Source: Cydia pomonella (lineage: Eukaryota > Arthropoda > Insecta > Lepidoptera > Tortricidae). Taken from it: a stretch of 64,000 nt of DNA. Of the stretch, positions 45,705 through 56,125 are shown piece after piece. The notes under the pieces were generated by a model. The model was given only the letters and a program-made list of their open reading frames with translations. It was not told the origin of the DNA and ran no database searches. Within the stretch, counting starts at the first letter, position 1, and each line of letters opens with the position of its first letter. The position numbers and the translations under genes were made by a program. Where the stretch lies: positions 16,529,389-16,593,388 of the forward strand of contig NC_084713.1 of assembly GCF_033807575.1 (NCBI RefSeq), written 5' to 3'.

Positions 45705-46241
45705 AGGAACATGGTAGGGTAGGTGTACGCTATATCGAATAATAAGTACAACTTTTGCGTCTGTTTAGATTACTAAAATAAATAAAAATACTGTGCCGTT
45801 ATAACATGATATTTATTTGCGTATATTCCTGCATTAACAATATTATATTAACTTTTTTGTAGACTCATTGCTACTATTCATGCATAAGTAATAATTACGA
45901 GAAACATAGGGGAAAAACGATGAGAGGCCATTTTGTGACAGTTTAAATGCCAAACTTTACTTGCCAATCTTGCCATATATAACTTTCGATTTTAAAATTT
46001 GGAAGACGTTTTAAGTAGCCAATTACCTGAATTCGAGGTATAGAACTGGATATTTTTAAAAAAATAACAAAAAAAAATTAGTCTGAAGCTCTGCCGCCAA
46101 CATTGAAAAATTAAAAATAGTTATATATCATGCCTCTCTATCGCTCGAATATGCAACAGCAATTAAAGAAACAGATAAGGATATTCGATTTTTCTATGAT
46201 GTCGATAGGCCATCAAGTCTTTTCACATAATTCCTATTGGT
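45705..46241. other. MMS19 downstream flank
   Basis: It probably contains the MMS19 3' UTR nearest 46,241. I do not see a convincing minus-strand AATAAA close to the stop codon. No other gene is visible. Confidence 0.4.
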
Positions 46242-49200
46242 TCAATTCGTCTTATCCTCCCCCGGCGCGCCAATGAGGAACCACCTCGTGCGCGCCTTCA
46301 CGGCCATGTTGCGCACGAGGCGCTTCTTGTCGTCGAGAGATGGCGCCAGGTCTAACAACACGTCTTGCTTGAATGGAAGCAGGAGCATGGTGGGGTAAGT
46401 GTGCGCTATGTCGAATAGGCATTGGAGACTTTTTATTCTGACGTCCTGGAAATAATGAAAATATTCTAAGGTTAGTTTAGGGTTCGTAAATATTCTGAGG
46501 GCCTACCGCGAACCACGTTCGACGTGTTGCATCTCTGTCCCACTTACGTACGAATTTACAAGTGCGACAGAGAACGAACGAACGTGAACGTGATTCGCGG
46601 TAGGCCCTCTGGTATGAAGATTTTTAATACCAATCTTTCTCACGTAATATTAATCTTTCTCTAAAATCAATATCTGCGTTCCTCAAAATAAATTCAGTTT
46701 TCTTATGTTTTCAGAGCTATTACTAAAATTCTTTAGCTACCGTCTGTAAATAGGTACAGTCAGCGTCAAATACTTTGTAGCAACCAAAGTAGCCAAATAG
46801 TTCGGTACACCATATATTTAGTATGGTGTACCGAACTATTTGGCCACTTTGACTGCTACGAAGTATTTGACGCTGACTGTACATATATCCTATAATTTTT
46901 CCCTCTAACAAACAATTAAATCCAAATAAAATATCTCACCATAGATTTAACATATTTGGATAAATTGACCAGCCGTGGCAAAATGGTCTGTATACTATCA
47001 GCCACGGTGGCGTGTTTTGCTTGCACCAGATACGATAGCACATCGGTCATGACGAGTAACAGATCCTTGTTGTCGTACTGTAGGGAATCGATCACTAGGG
47101 GCACGACCTGCAAACAATAAGGATAAGTGGTAAGCAAATAACCTCAAAATCGGAATGGATTACCTATTCAGAAATCCGTAGGTTCATAGCCCACAAGACG
47201 AGGCTTGACTAACATTGAACATTGCTTGAAACATCTTTACATTCGTTAAGCAGGGCCGGATTTAGAGGAGGACAACCGGGGCTACAGCCCTGGGGCCTCC
47301 ACGAAATAGGGCCCCCACAATAGACTTCGGAAAATTTACCACTTTATTTGGAAAATAATTTGAGGCCAGGGGGCCTCCACTCCTTTATTGCCCGAGGCCT
47401 CCAGACCTCTAAATCGAGCATTGTCCTTAAGCAATAATACTAATAATATTGTATTAGTAGATCTAATAATCTAACAATAGTAATTTATGTGACAGCAACA
47501 TAATGAAAGGTCAATGACCAGCCCTGATATACGAGTGTGGGTTGAAAGCGAGTTTCATAAAAAGATCACGCGAGTGTTTTAATGCCTAATTAAGTACAGT
47601 TACATACACTGCTTTATCTACACAGATATTATAATCTCTCGATGATGTGTTCATGGATGGAAAGTTACGACCGCCATAGCGGCATGTGATCACACATAAA
47701 ACAAAACAGTTTATCTTTATGATAGGCGTGATTTGCTGTTTTTAAACCATAGAGGGTATATAATAAGGTATAAATGCGCCTTACCTTATTAACCTCACTA
47801 TTAAGTACAGTCTTAGGCGCCTTAGCCAACACATAGGCCCAGCTAAGTAACACATTCTCCTTCGTACCATCGGTCACTTCCAGCTTACTCGCCAAAGCTG
47901 AGAAGCTCTGATACATCCTTTGTCTGTATAGTAAGCTTATTCGGCAGTGGTGCTTGGGGGTCAAATGGTCGGGGTCATCGGTCATGATGAGATAGATCGC
48001 TTCAGCGCTGGCTAGGCTGTAGTCTGGTATTGATAGGACTTTTGTTATCTGTAATGTGTATTAAAATGTTGATTAAAAGTTGTCAGTGATAAGAAAGATG
48101 ACAAATTACGATACTTATATCCTTTGACGACCGGTCTAGCCTAGTGGGTAGTGACCCTGCCTATGAAGCCGATGGTCCCGGGTTCAAATCCTGGTAAGGG
48201 CATTTATTCGTGTGATGAGCATGGATATTTGTTCCTGAGTCATGGGTGTTTTCTATGTATTTAAGTATTTATAAATATTTATATATTATATATGTCGTTG
48301 TCTAAGTACCCTCAACACAAGCCTTATTGAGCTTACTGTGGGACTTAGTCAATTTGTGTAATAATGTCCTATAATATAAATAAATAAATAATATGCTGTG
48401 CATCTTGACATTTTACACAAAAACAACTCACAGACAGACAACACAGAAGAAGCGCTCAAAACGGGAGCCCACCGCTCGCACAAAAGAAATAATGGCTTTT
48501 GTTTAACAGATTAGGGACTTAGACCGTAAAAATCATTTGAGAAAAATTCATACTATACGCTAGTTAGCACTCAAAAGAAAGGAATGAGTATAGTTTTCCT
48601 GGTTCTTACTGATTGACAAGTTGTGTTTACCAGACTATACATGTACAGTCAGGTGTCCTAACATAAGTAACCACTTTTTTAAACAGCGACACGGGTACTT
48701 AAGTTGGGGCACTTACGGTACATGCTAAAATTCTTATAATTTGAAAATTTATTAAGTGTGCATTCTACACTCTACAGCTCTACACTCACAGTGAATCACT
48801 TGAGTGCTGTAGTACTCCATACACTTGCTGTGACGTAGCAAGAGATGGACGCCAATCAGGCAGAATGACAATGAAGGTCGCAAGAAATCGTTATAGAGAT
48901 CCCTGCGGAAGCTTTTTTCCTGAAGAAATGATCAAAACTTACTTTTTCTAACCAAAACTGGAATAGATTGCTTCCTCTCAATACCAAAGCTTTGGTTATC
49001 CATCCATACAGCATTATAAGTCTTGGACACAATTTCTCACTATCTCTATTACAAGTTGTCAAATGATTCTTCAATTGATCATATAAAATATCGAACTTTT
49101 GGCCGTATTCTGCTTTGTTCATAAAATGAGCTACTAAACTGCATGCTTTTCTTCTAGTAAGTTCATCATCAGAAGATAACGACAATTTCAAACTTAACAA

Positions 49201-52200
49201 CATAATCTCAGGAAAATTAGTTTCAAAAACTGTTGTATGCAAAGAGTTATACAAAGATTCTAAGGTGAGGAAATAACATTCTTCGTTTTTACTTTTTTCT
49301 AAAACCGTTTGTGTGTGTTTTGCCAGAATATTACATTGCTTCTCAGCTGGCAAACTGGCTATAGTTGTAGAAATCAAGGAATATCCATGGGTTAAGGAGT
49401 CTAGTGTGTTTAAAGGCACCTCATTTATAAGCCAGGAAAGTATGGAGTCTATGAGACCGTGGTCACTCTCGATTTGCATCAATTTTTGGTCACTGTACAA
49501 ACTTGAATTAGACATGGATTCACTTAGTGCCTCTACAACTTTTAAGGCCTCCTGGTCTTTTGAAGTGATCAATTTCAACATTTCCTCTATAATTACTTTC
49601 GTAAAATCATCTATACTTGCCAAGTTTGAGAGTAAATTCAGTCGTTTTTTTCAAACCAGTTTTGTCTTGAGTCAAGTTTTCTAAATCACATTTCCCTTTG
49701 ACCACCAATGCCATGATAGTTTCCGGGTATTTTCTAGCTAAAGCATGAACTGCCTCCACACTTACGCTTAAAACATCATTTTCTTGACTATGTTGGATAT
49801 TATGAATCAATACTTCGACAAACGGCACAATTAATTCTGTTTCTATGACTTTCTTTACTCTTATCATCGCTTTGAAACCTGCTATTTGGTATTCCTTATC
49901 AGGCTGGCTGACTGCTGTCAAGCATAACTGAGGTATTTCAATGACCTGCTTTTCGATATCATCTAATACTTCCCAATGTACCGCCAGTTCATATAGATCA
50001 CCTAGAAAATCTAATGTTGCTATTTGTAGTTTCCGAGTTTGGTTTAGTTCGTAAAATGCCAGAGCAGCAGGTATCATGGATTTGGTTATGAGAACACAAG
50101 ATTCTTTTGAAGCATTTGCAGTTGTCAGTAGTACTTTAGTAGCTTGAACAAACTGTGCGACTGTGGAGGCCTCTGCTATAGCAGTTTGCATGGAGATAAG
50201 TATTCCTTTAACGAAATTCTCGAATGATTGACTTGTGTTGCAAGAAGTTGCCAATTTAGCAACTAATGCTGATAATGCTTGGTGGGCAGCCATTTTTAGT
50301 TCCTCATCGGTTTTGTGAGATATTTCCCTGTTCACTGAAGACCATAAAGCTTTCAGGAAGGGATCATAAGCTTCTGGGTGAAATGTCTTGCAGCTTTTTT
50401 CCTGAAAAAGAGGAAAAACTATTTTAACCTTAGCATAGTCATGAAATTCACCGAATGATCATTAGTTACTATGAAATTAAGAAGATGTGTTTACATAATC
50501 AAGTGTTTGTTGTAAAATTTGGCTTAGCTTTGGCCACCAACACATCCAGAATATAGTTTGACTCTTGCATGTCAACACTTTTTATTGTTTATCATTTGTA
50601 ATTAATATCAAATTAAACAAAACAAACTAACCAATAGCTTCAATGAATCAAGTTTGGCCAACCTTAAGCTGGAATCCAACTTTTCTAACAACAATACCAG
50701 GCAATGCTCCCCAAACTGTGGTATAGCACACAAACACGGACACAGTTCATCCGCTAAGTCTTGTCTGGACACAGCTGCCGGATCTTCCGGTGATGGATGA
50801 AAATCAATTGGATAATAGCATGAGATCACTTCGAACATTTCTTCAACTAAATGTCCAAGTGGTATATGTCTCAGGAACGTTGGAAGAAATCCAAATAGAA
50901 ACAGTAAGTTACGTGGGTCCCTCTCTCCATCCATTGCTGATATGAATCCATAGACAAAGTCTGGCCCCAAAGTTTTCATGTCTGAAAAATAAATTGACAA
51001 TTGACAATAATTGATAACAGATTTTCTCCTCCTACTCGTAAATTATGCTGGTGTTGTTAATCAGGTATAGAATAACAGACAACACAGTTATCAAGCAGCC
51101 AAGGCCTTCACAAATTTATTTATTTGACACATTTATTTACACGGCATTACAGTTCACACTAATATACCGAGAAACTAAATTGTAACAAATGAATAAAATA
51201 AGAATACATGAAACAAAACATAAGAAACTAGATATGGAAACAGATTTACAAGACAAAAAAATCATCACATACAGGAGTACCTGTATGCTAGTAAGCTAGC
51301 CTATCATCCATCATCTCACAATACTTCAAGCATTCACAAATACAAGCAAGCTTCACAAATACAGTGTAAACTTTATATCGACACTCAAGGGACCAGACAT
51401 TTTTTGATGCTATAGAGTTTTCATTATATAGAAAGAAAATAATACTAATGTCGATGTTAAGTTAATTGTTAGAGTTAACCGTTATATCAAGCTAGCATAG
51501 CAAGCGAGCAAGGGAGTTAATCGTTATATCAAGTGACTTTATATGGAGTTTACACTGTATCTGAACATACCCTCTAATCAAGACAAAGCTTTTGAGCTCC
51601 TTGATATATTATTAGTGACTGTATACATGTGGTATATTGTCATACAACTACATCAACTCCTTTGCTAACTACAGAGGTTAATTGTGAATTACAAAAAGAT
51701 TCAAATAAGTTATCCTCATAGAGCAGGACATAAGCCAATTGGATGTATAAAAATATTTAATATTATATACATCATCAGTGATGCTTCCATACGGTGTGGC
51801 CTGGAAATGAATCTAGACAAGACAAAAGTTATGACCAATACGGAAGTCCAGGCGAATATCACAGTTGACAATACCGCCATCGAAACTGTCGATAAATACG
51901 TATATTCGGGACAAGAGATAGTGACCGGGAAGAGGAACCAAACCAATGAGATCAACAGACAGCCTCGGCAGCCTATTCGAATTTAGAGTTTGCCTTCAAA
52001 ATGAAATTTAAGGCCGAACAAAAAGCCCGCATATTTGACCAATGTATCCTGCCAGTTCTCACTTATGGAGGTGAAACCTGGGTCTTCACCAAGGACATAT
52101 TACATAAGTTAAGCGTTGTCCAACGGGCGCTAGAGAGAAAACTAGTTGGGATCACATTGAGACCGTAAAACGAATGAGTGGCTGAGACAGAAGAGCAAGG

Positions 52201-54622
52201 TCAGCGATGTTGTAAAACGCGTAGCCAGACTGAAGTGGGAATGGGCTGGTCATATAGCACGAAAAAGCGATTCGTGGAGCAAACGTCTACTGGGGTGGCG
52301 ACCATGGGGGGAGGAACGTCTTCAAAGTAGACCCCAGATGCGTTGGGACGACGACATCAAAAGAACTGCGGGGAAGAAGTGGCTCCAGGTCGCACAGAAC
52401 CGTGACGAGTGGCATAAAATGAAGGAGGCCTACACCCGAAGGGTAGAGAAGGGCTAAAGAAGAAGGAGAGAGAAGACATCCAATTTGACAACCGGTCTAG
52501 CCTAGTGGGTAGTGACCCTGCCTATGAAGCTGATGGTCCCGGATTCAAATCCTGGTAAGAGCATATACAGTGTGTCCCTAGCCATTGGTCAAAGCCGAAA
52601 TGTACATATGCATTAGGGTATTTAGAACCAGTGTACAAAGTATCATAACAACCGGTGTAGCAGTTTCGAAGAAATTAACAAATTACCATTTTTTACTTTG
52701 GAGCAGCCTGTATGTGTTAGTAGCTCCTAAAGTAATATCCTCAAAGAATAGTATGGAACTTTATTCGACCTCTTTGATTATCTTTTTTATATAAGACACT
52801 AATAAGCTTCTGACTCTTGAAAAATGTCATCATTATCAAATATTTCGAACAAATTGTCAAAAACACTGCCAAAGATTAACACAGTGTGTTTCTTTTTGTT
52901 GTCGATTATTGCAAATAACTTTTTTGCGAAAAAATTATTTCTTTATCTTTTGTTCTAATTAAAAAAATATTAACGTCAGAGCATTCCTGAGAAGTAACAC
53001 TACTTCGCTCAGTTAAAGGCTGTTTGGGAGTCGAATATGCTCACGCGACGAGTCAAACTTTCCCTCTTCAAATCCATTGTGAAATCTGTGTTGATTTTTG
53101 GCTGCAAAACGTGGAGAGTGAGTGGAGTCAACAAGTCCCTCAGGTCGATCCTTCGCGTTTTCTGGCCAAAAACCATTCGAAATGAAGACCTATGGAGTAT
53201 GTGCCGGCAAACACCTATTGACGAAGAAATTGCGACACGGAAATGGAGATGGATAGGACATACTATTCGAAGAGGGAAAACGAATAATGCATGGCAGCAT
53301 GCATGCAGCTTTCGCGTGGAGACCGCCGGACGGAAGCCGTGGCTCCAGGCATCCTGTACATTCTTGGCAACGGTCCGTCCTAAGACTGGAGCGTTGAGGT
53401 GGAGTGAGGCCAGAAGACGAGCTGAAGATAGGAAGGCGTGGCGCGAGCTTTTGAAGGCTATTTGCACCTCTGGGGTGCTTTAGGAGAACAAGAACAACCC
53501 TACATGGGATTTCAGGGTTTGTCCAATGGCTAAGGTCACCCTGTATTTGTGTGATGAACACGGATGTTTGTTTCTGAGTCATGGGTATTTTCAATTATAT
53601 ATATCGTTGTCTAGGTACCTACAACACAAGCCTTATTGAGCTTACTGTGGGACTTAGTCAATTTGTGTAATAATGTCCTATAATATATTATAAACTTATA
53701 AAAATAATAAACAATAAAGGAAATTGTAATACTTACATTCAATATCTTTCTCTAGTAACCTCTTTATAATCAAATAGATATTCTGCCTGTCTTGTCTCAC
53801 TTGTGACTGGCACGGTACTTCTCTAAACAGCATAGTAAAGAATTCCCCACTACCCTGCACATCATAGTTCTTCATATCAATGATAGCCAAATATCCTTCT
53901 AAAACTGATGGTATAACTCTATGGTTGTCCTTTAAACGGTCGATATAAAATCTTGTTATATATTTAACTTGCTTTTCCGATAAGAAATCTCTTGGTAATT
54001 CTTTTAAGATTTTGGTATAGAATCTCATTCCTTTTTCACGATTTTCAGGTTCTTTGTTTGTAAGGACTCCGGCCATATTTTCAACAAGGCGTGTTATGTC
54101 TATGTGAAAAGATATTATGTCTACAAAAAAAAAATTATTAGATACATACAATTCAAACATGGAGTTAACGCTAGAAGAGATGTAAGTGACTGAAGAGCAG
54201 AAAGGTTTCAATAAAACTTCCTACCTACCCTAAGTTCTTGAGAAAAAATTACTTAATTTGATTAATGAATCATAAATTCATAATTCATAATTATGACCCA
54301 ATGTAAAAAGTTGTTAGGAAAATATTTGACAAATATATGATAAGGAACTGTTTACCAGGCCAGGTCATGAGGCCAAGGATAGTGTAAATTAGAATAATCG
54401 TTACAAAATGACAATGACGAAATAAATAAGCGAAAACAAATAGAATGAATTACAACTGTAGGATTTTTCATTGTAGTAATTACTTCTTTAAAATTACACC
54501 AAGAACGGAAGCACACCGCAATATTTGTACTTACCAGTAACAATACTCGATGTTTTAGCGAATATGTCTTCATTCCGTATTATTTCATCAGACAACTCTG
54601 CTCTAAACCACACAGAATCCAT
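46242..54622 (-). CDS. MMS19: MMS19 homologue, HEAT-repeat scaffold of the cytosolic iron-sulfur targeting complex (frameshifted in this assembly)
   Basis: Known family role: MMS19 acts with CIAO1 and CIAO2B to deliver Fe-S clusters to DNA repair and replication proteins such as XPD. Minus-strand coding exons, all with GT..AG borders: 54535-54622, 53737-54120, 50632-50981, 48943-50401, 47785-48048, 46940-47107, 46242-46445. The start is MDSVWFRAELSDEIIRNED. The N-terminal MMS19 domain is shown by NKEPENREKGMRFY, RLKDNHRVIPSVL and FGF-like SAMDGERDPRNLL; the C-terminal HEAT end by APSLDDKKRLVRNMAVKA and RWFLIGAPGE. The total is about 971 residues, against about 1,030 for human. Exon phases fit throughout only if one base is discounted in the T7 run at 49645-49651 (about residue 525). 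As written, the frame leads to a stop at 49607. An assembly error is likelier than true loss. Introns carry SINE, RTE, hAT-like and palindromic elements. Confidence 0.95.
46497..46609. mobile_element. Element J, TIR MITE in MMS19 intron 6
   Basis: GAGGGCCTACCGCGAACCAC followed by GTTCG at the left and CGTGATTCGCGGTAGGCCCT with C at the right are terminal inverted repeats. TTGCATCTCTGTCCCACTTA and its rough inverse CACTTGTAAATTCG / GTGCGACAGAGA pair inside. It lies 52 bp downstream of the exon 7 acceptor in plus coordinates, entirely intronic. Confidence 0.8.
46757..46879. mobile_element. 123-bp near-perfect palindromic MITE in MMS19 intron 6
   Basis: CAGTCAGCGTCAAATACTTT at the left and the inverse AGTATTTGACGCTGACTG at the right, flanked by TA on both sides. 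Arms of about 58 bp (including GTAGCCAAATAGTTCGGTAC and its inverse) meet at a short TATTTA-type centre, with only a few mismatches. TA duplication and CAGT ends fit a Tc1/mariner-mobilised fold-back element. The 62-codon frame crossing it is not a gene. Confidence 0.9.
47251..47423. mobile_element. hAT-like MITE in MMS19 intron 5
   Basis: The left end CAGGGCCGGATTTAGAGG and the degraded right-end CCTCTAAATCGAGCATTG are inverted. The flanks TCGTTAAG (47,243-50) and TCCTTAAG (47,424-31) match at 7 of 8 bases, as expected for the 8-bp hAT duplication. Internal GGGGCCTCCAC repeats resemble the known CAGGGCCGGATTTA hAT family. Confidence 0.75.
48126..48395 (+). mobile_element. SINE-A copy in MMS19 intron 4
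   Basis: A full order is present: GACGACCGGTCTAGCCTAGT, GAAGCCGATGGTCCCGGGTT, GGTTCAAATCCTGG (B box), GTGTGATGAGCATGGATATT, GAGCTTACTGTGGGACTTAG, ending in ATATAAATAAATAAATAAT. It is antisense to the host gene. Confidence 0.9.
51100..51560. repeat. Possible decayed LINE 3' region in MMS19 intron 2
   Basis: ACAAATTTATTTATTTGACA and TTTATTTACACGGCATTACA are the style of an antisense LINE 3' UTR. The sequence further right contains two GTTATATCAAG segments (51,482 and 51,521). I cannot define the family. Confidence 0.3.
51770..52460 (+). pseudogene. RTE-type LINE reverse transcriptase fragment in MMS19 intron 2
   Basis: Plus-strand pieces in changing frames read LEMNLDKTKVMTN, IETVDKYVYSGQEI, KFKAEQKARIFDQCILPVLT with YGGETW, VSDVVKRVARLKWEWAGHIA, RWDDDIKRTAGKKWLQVAQ and NRDEWHKMKEAYTRR. 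These are consecutive blocks of the RT thumb and C-terminal domain of RTE elements (compare the known MNxxKTKVM, YLG and W.GH.AR signatures). There are frameshifts near 51,965 and a stop near 52,167. It is dead and 5'-truncated, lies antisense to MMS19, and a SINE-A copy begins about 30 bp after it ends. Confidence 0.85.
52568..53543. mobile_element. TIR element with TA duplication, carrying RTE sequence
   Basis: Left end CAGTGTGTCCCTAGCCATTG, then GTCAAAGCC; right-end inverse CAGGGTGACCTTAGCCATTG, then GACAAACC. The roughly 29-bp ends match at about 24 positions, and TA lies on both sides. This is the pattern of a Tc1/mariner-type non-autonomous element. Its right half consists of RTE-like coding sequence (see 52,990-53,483). 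No transposase is visible. Confidence 0.8.
52990..53483 (+). pseudogene. RTE-type LINE C-terminal fragment inside the TIR element
   Basis: The frame 53,037-53,483 (148 codons, uninterrupted) reads KLSLFKSIVKSVLIFGCKTW, RSILRVFWPKTIRNEDLWSM, EEIATRKWRWIGHTIRRGKT, a degraded Pro/Trp block and RRAEDRKAWRELLKAICTS. The W.W.GHT.R and AEDR..W signatures are those of the RTE C-terminus, but of a different lineage from the fragment at 51,770. The frame is open, though the upstream RT catalytic part is absent. Either a LINE inserted into the TIR element, or the element captured it. Confidence 0.8.
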
Positions 54623-54903
54623 TTTGCTGAAAGGAAAGCTACTAAGACTTAAGTGTTTGCAATGGAAATACTTCCTTAGGTACCTATGATCTTTTTGTTA
54701 CGCGGTTTACACATCTTCTGATTTAAATTTCATTAACGTTGAAAAACTAAAAGAATTTATACTTATTTAATTTTTTATTTACGCTAAAGAATCACCAATT
54801 TTTAGGTTACGTTAGATTTGACCGATGTTGCTAGAGCATTTCTAGCTAAATATTCGAAAATTTCGAAATATAGAAGATAAAGTGTTGTGTAGTAGTAATA
54901 GTA
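54623..54903. promoter_or_regulatory. MMS19 upstream region
   Basis: This 280-bp region immediately upstream of the MMS19 start (minus strand) must hold its 5' UTR and probably its core promoter. I see no diagnostic TATA box. The next 790 bp is a transposable element, so the native promoter is either short or overlaps it. Confidence 0.4.
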
Positions 54904-55691
54904 AGTCCCCGGCAAGCTCGGCTGAATTTCACCTTCCCATTCAAACATTCAAAAATTTATTCTGTAAGTACCTAGGCCTTAAGGGCTCTTTTACAACTCA
55001 ATCCAACATTTATATCAACATCGTAGTGACATGAAAAATACATAACAACATTTATAAATACAACAGCCAATACTTGGGTAAACTTTACATTATAATAATA
55101 TTAAAATAAATAATTACTACAATACAACAGAGATGTATAATCGCTATAGTTATACATACATTAAATCTGGAGATGTAAAAGGTCCCCAATGTCAAAGTAC
55201 TAATACTAATAAGATTTGGAGGTGTAAAATCTCTCCAAGTGTCAAAATGAAATTGTCAAGCATATTATACAATATTACAGAGACGTATAGTCTCCACGGT
55301 TAATACATTAACTTTGGAGATGTATAAGGTTCTCACGCTCTGAGAAACATATTAATAATAATACCATACGGTACAAAGAGATTTGTTCTCTTTTTAAAAC
55401 TATGTGTCGGATAGTAACGAAACGTTGCACATACATACATGACAATGACATGGTATATCTAAAGCTGAAATTACTTTATATTGCTCCACCTTATAAAATA
55501 AGCTAAATAGAGCAAAAACAATTTATGTATGAAAATCCTAAAATCGCAGTATTTTTGAACTATGGTACCGGAGGCTACAATTAAATTTCTAGAAATACTA
55601 CAAGGTTTCAGAACAATCTATCAAGTCGTTTTAACTTTTAAAGTGAGAGCACAATTACGCTTGTATAAAGAACTGAGCTTGCCGGGGACCC
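54904..55691. mobile_element. Element G, copy 2, carrying a large insertion
   Basis: CCCCGGCAAGCTCGGCTGAA at the left and GAACTGAGCTTGCCGGGGAC at the right match the ends of the copy at 29,305. After TTCACCTTCCCAT-CAAAC the copy is interrupted at about 54,948 and resumes at about 55,424 with TTGCACATACATACATGACA. The inserted 475 bp starts TTCAAAAATTTATTCTGTAA and ends in a segment of imperfect repeats (GGAGATGTAAAAGGTCCCCA, GGAGGTGTAAAATCTCTCCA, GGAGATGTATAAGGTTCTCA), and looks like the antisense 3' end of a LINE. It lies between the divergent MMS19 and DNLZ genes. Confidence 0.75.
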
Positions 55692-56125
55692 TTAACAGTA
55701 TGGCTAACAATACTTCCTCCATCCTTTAAAAGTTATTGTAATTTAAGGTAGTCAAAGTCTAAGAATGTTTGTTGAAGTTACCTATGTAAACTCTCTGACT
55801 CGAATATAATATAATAAATCAGTAAGTGTCGAAATACATATAACCTGGCAACATTTCTGTATTTTTATATTTAAGCTCATCAAAAACACGCGAAACAGCA
55901 AATGTGTCACGTAACTTTTGAGCGGTACATAATATAACTGAAACAGATTGACTGACAAGTGTGTCAGTGACAGCTGTCAAATGTGTTACGATGTCACGAG
56001 GGGCACGCGAGGGCGAACGGCGTGTAGTCGCGCGCAGTTAGCATATATGTATATTATTTTTACATTTTATTGGTAGTGATGCAATACTAAGTCTTATCAA
56101 AGCGTGAACATTAATTCTATCAAAT
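55692..56125 (+). promoter_or_regulatory. DNLZ upstream region
   Basis: It contains the 5' UTR and likely promoter of DNLZ. TGTGTCAGTGACAGCTGTCA at about 55,960 includes an inverted TGTCA pair, followed by a GC-rich CACGAGGGGCACGCGAGGGC segment that may mark the transcription start area. No element is proven. Confidence 0.35.

Larger units (their letters stand above)
52490..53690 (+). mobile_element. SINE-A copy split by a 976-bp TIR element
   Basis: The SINE head (52,490-52,567: GACAACCGGTCTAGCCTAGT ... GGATTCAAATCCTGG) is separated from its body and tail (from 53,544: TATTTGTGTGATGAACACGG ... AGCTTACTGTGGGACTTAGT). The uninterrupted copies have a single TA at this point, while here TA occurs on both sides of the insert, giving a clean target duplication. 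Confidence 0.9.

Noticed and set aside
49313..49684. 123-codon plus-strand open frame
   Set aside because: It is the antisense shadow of MMS19 exon 4.
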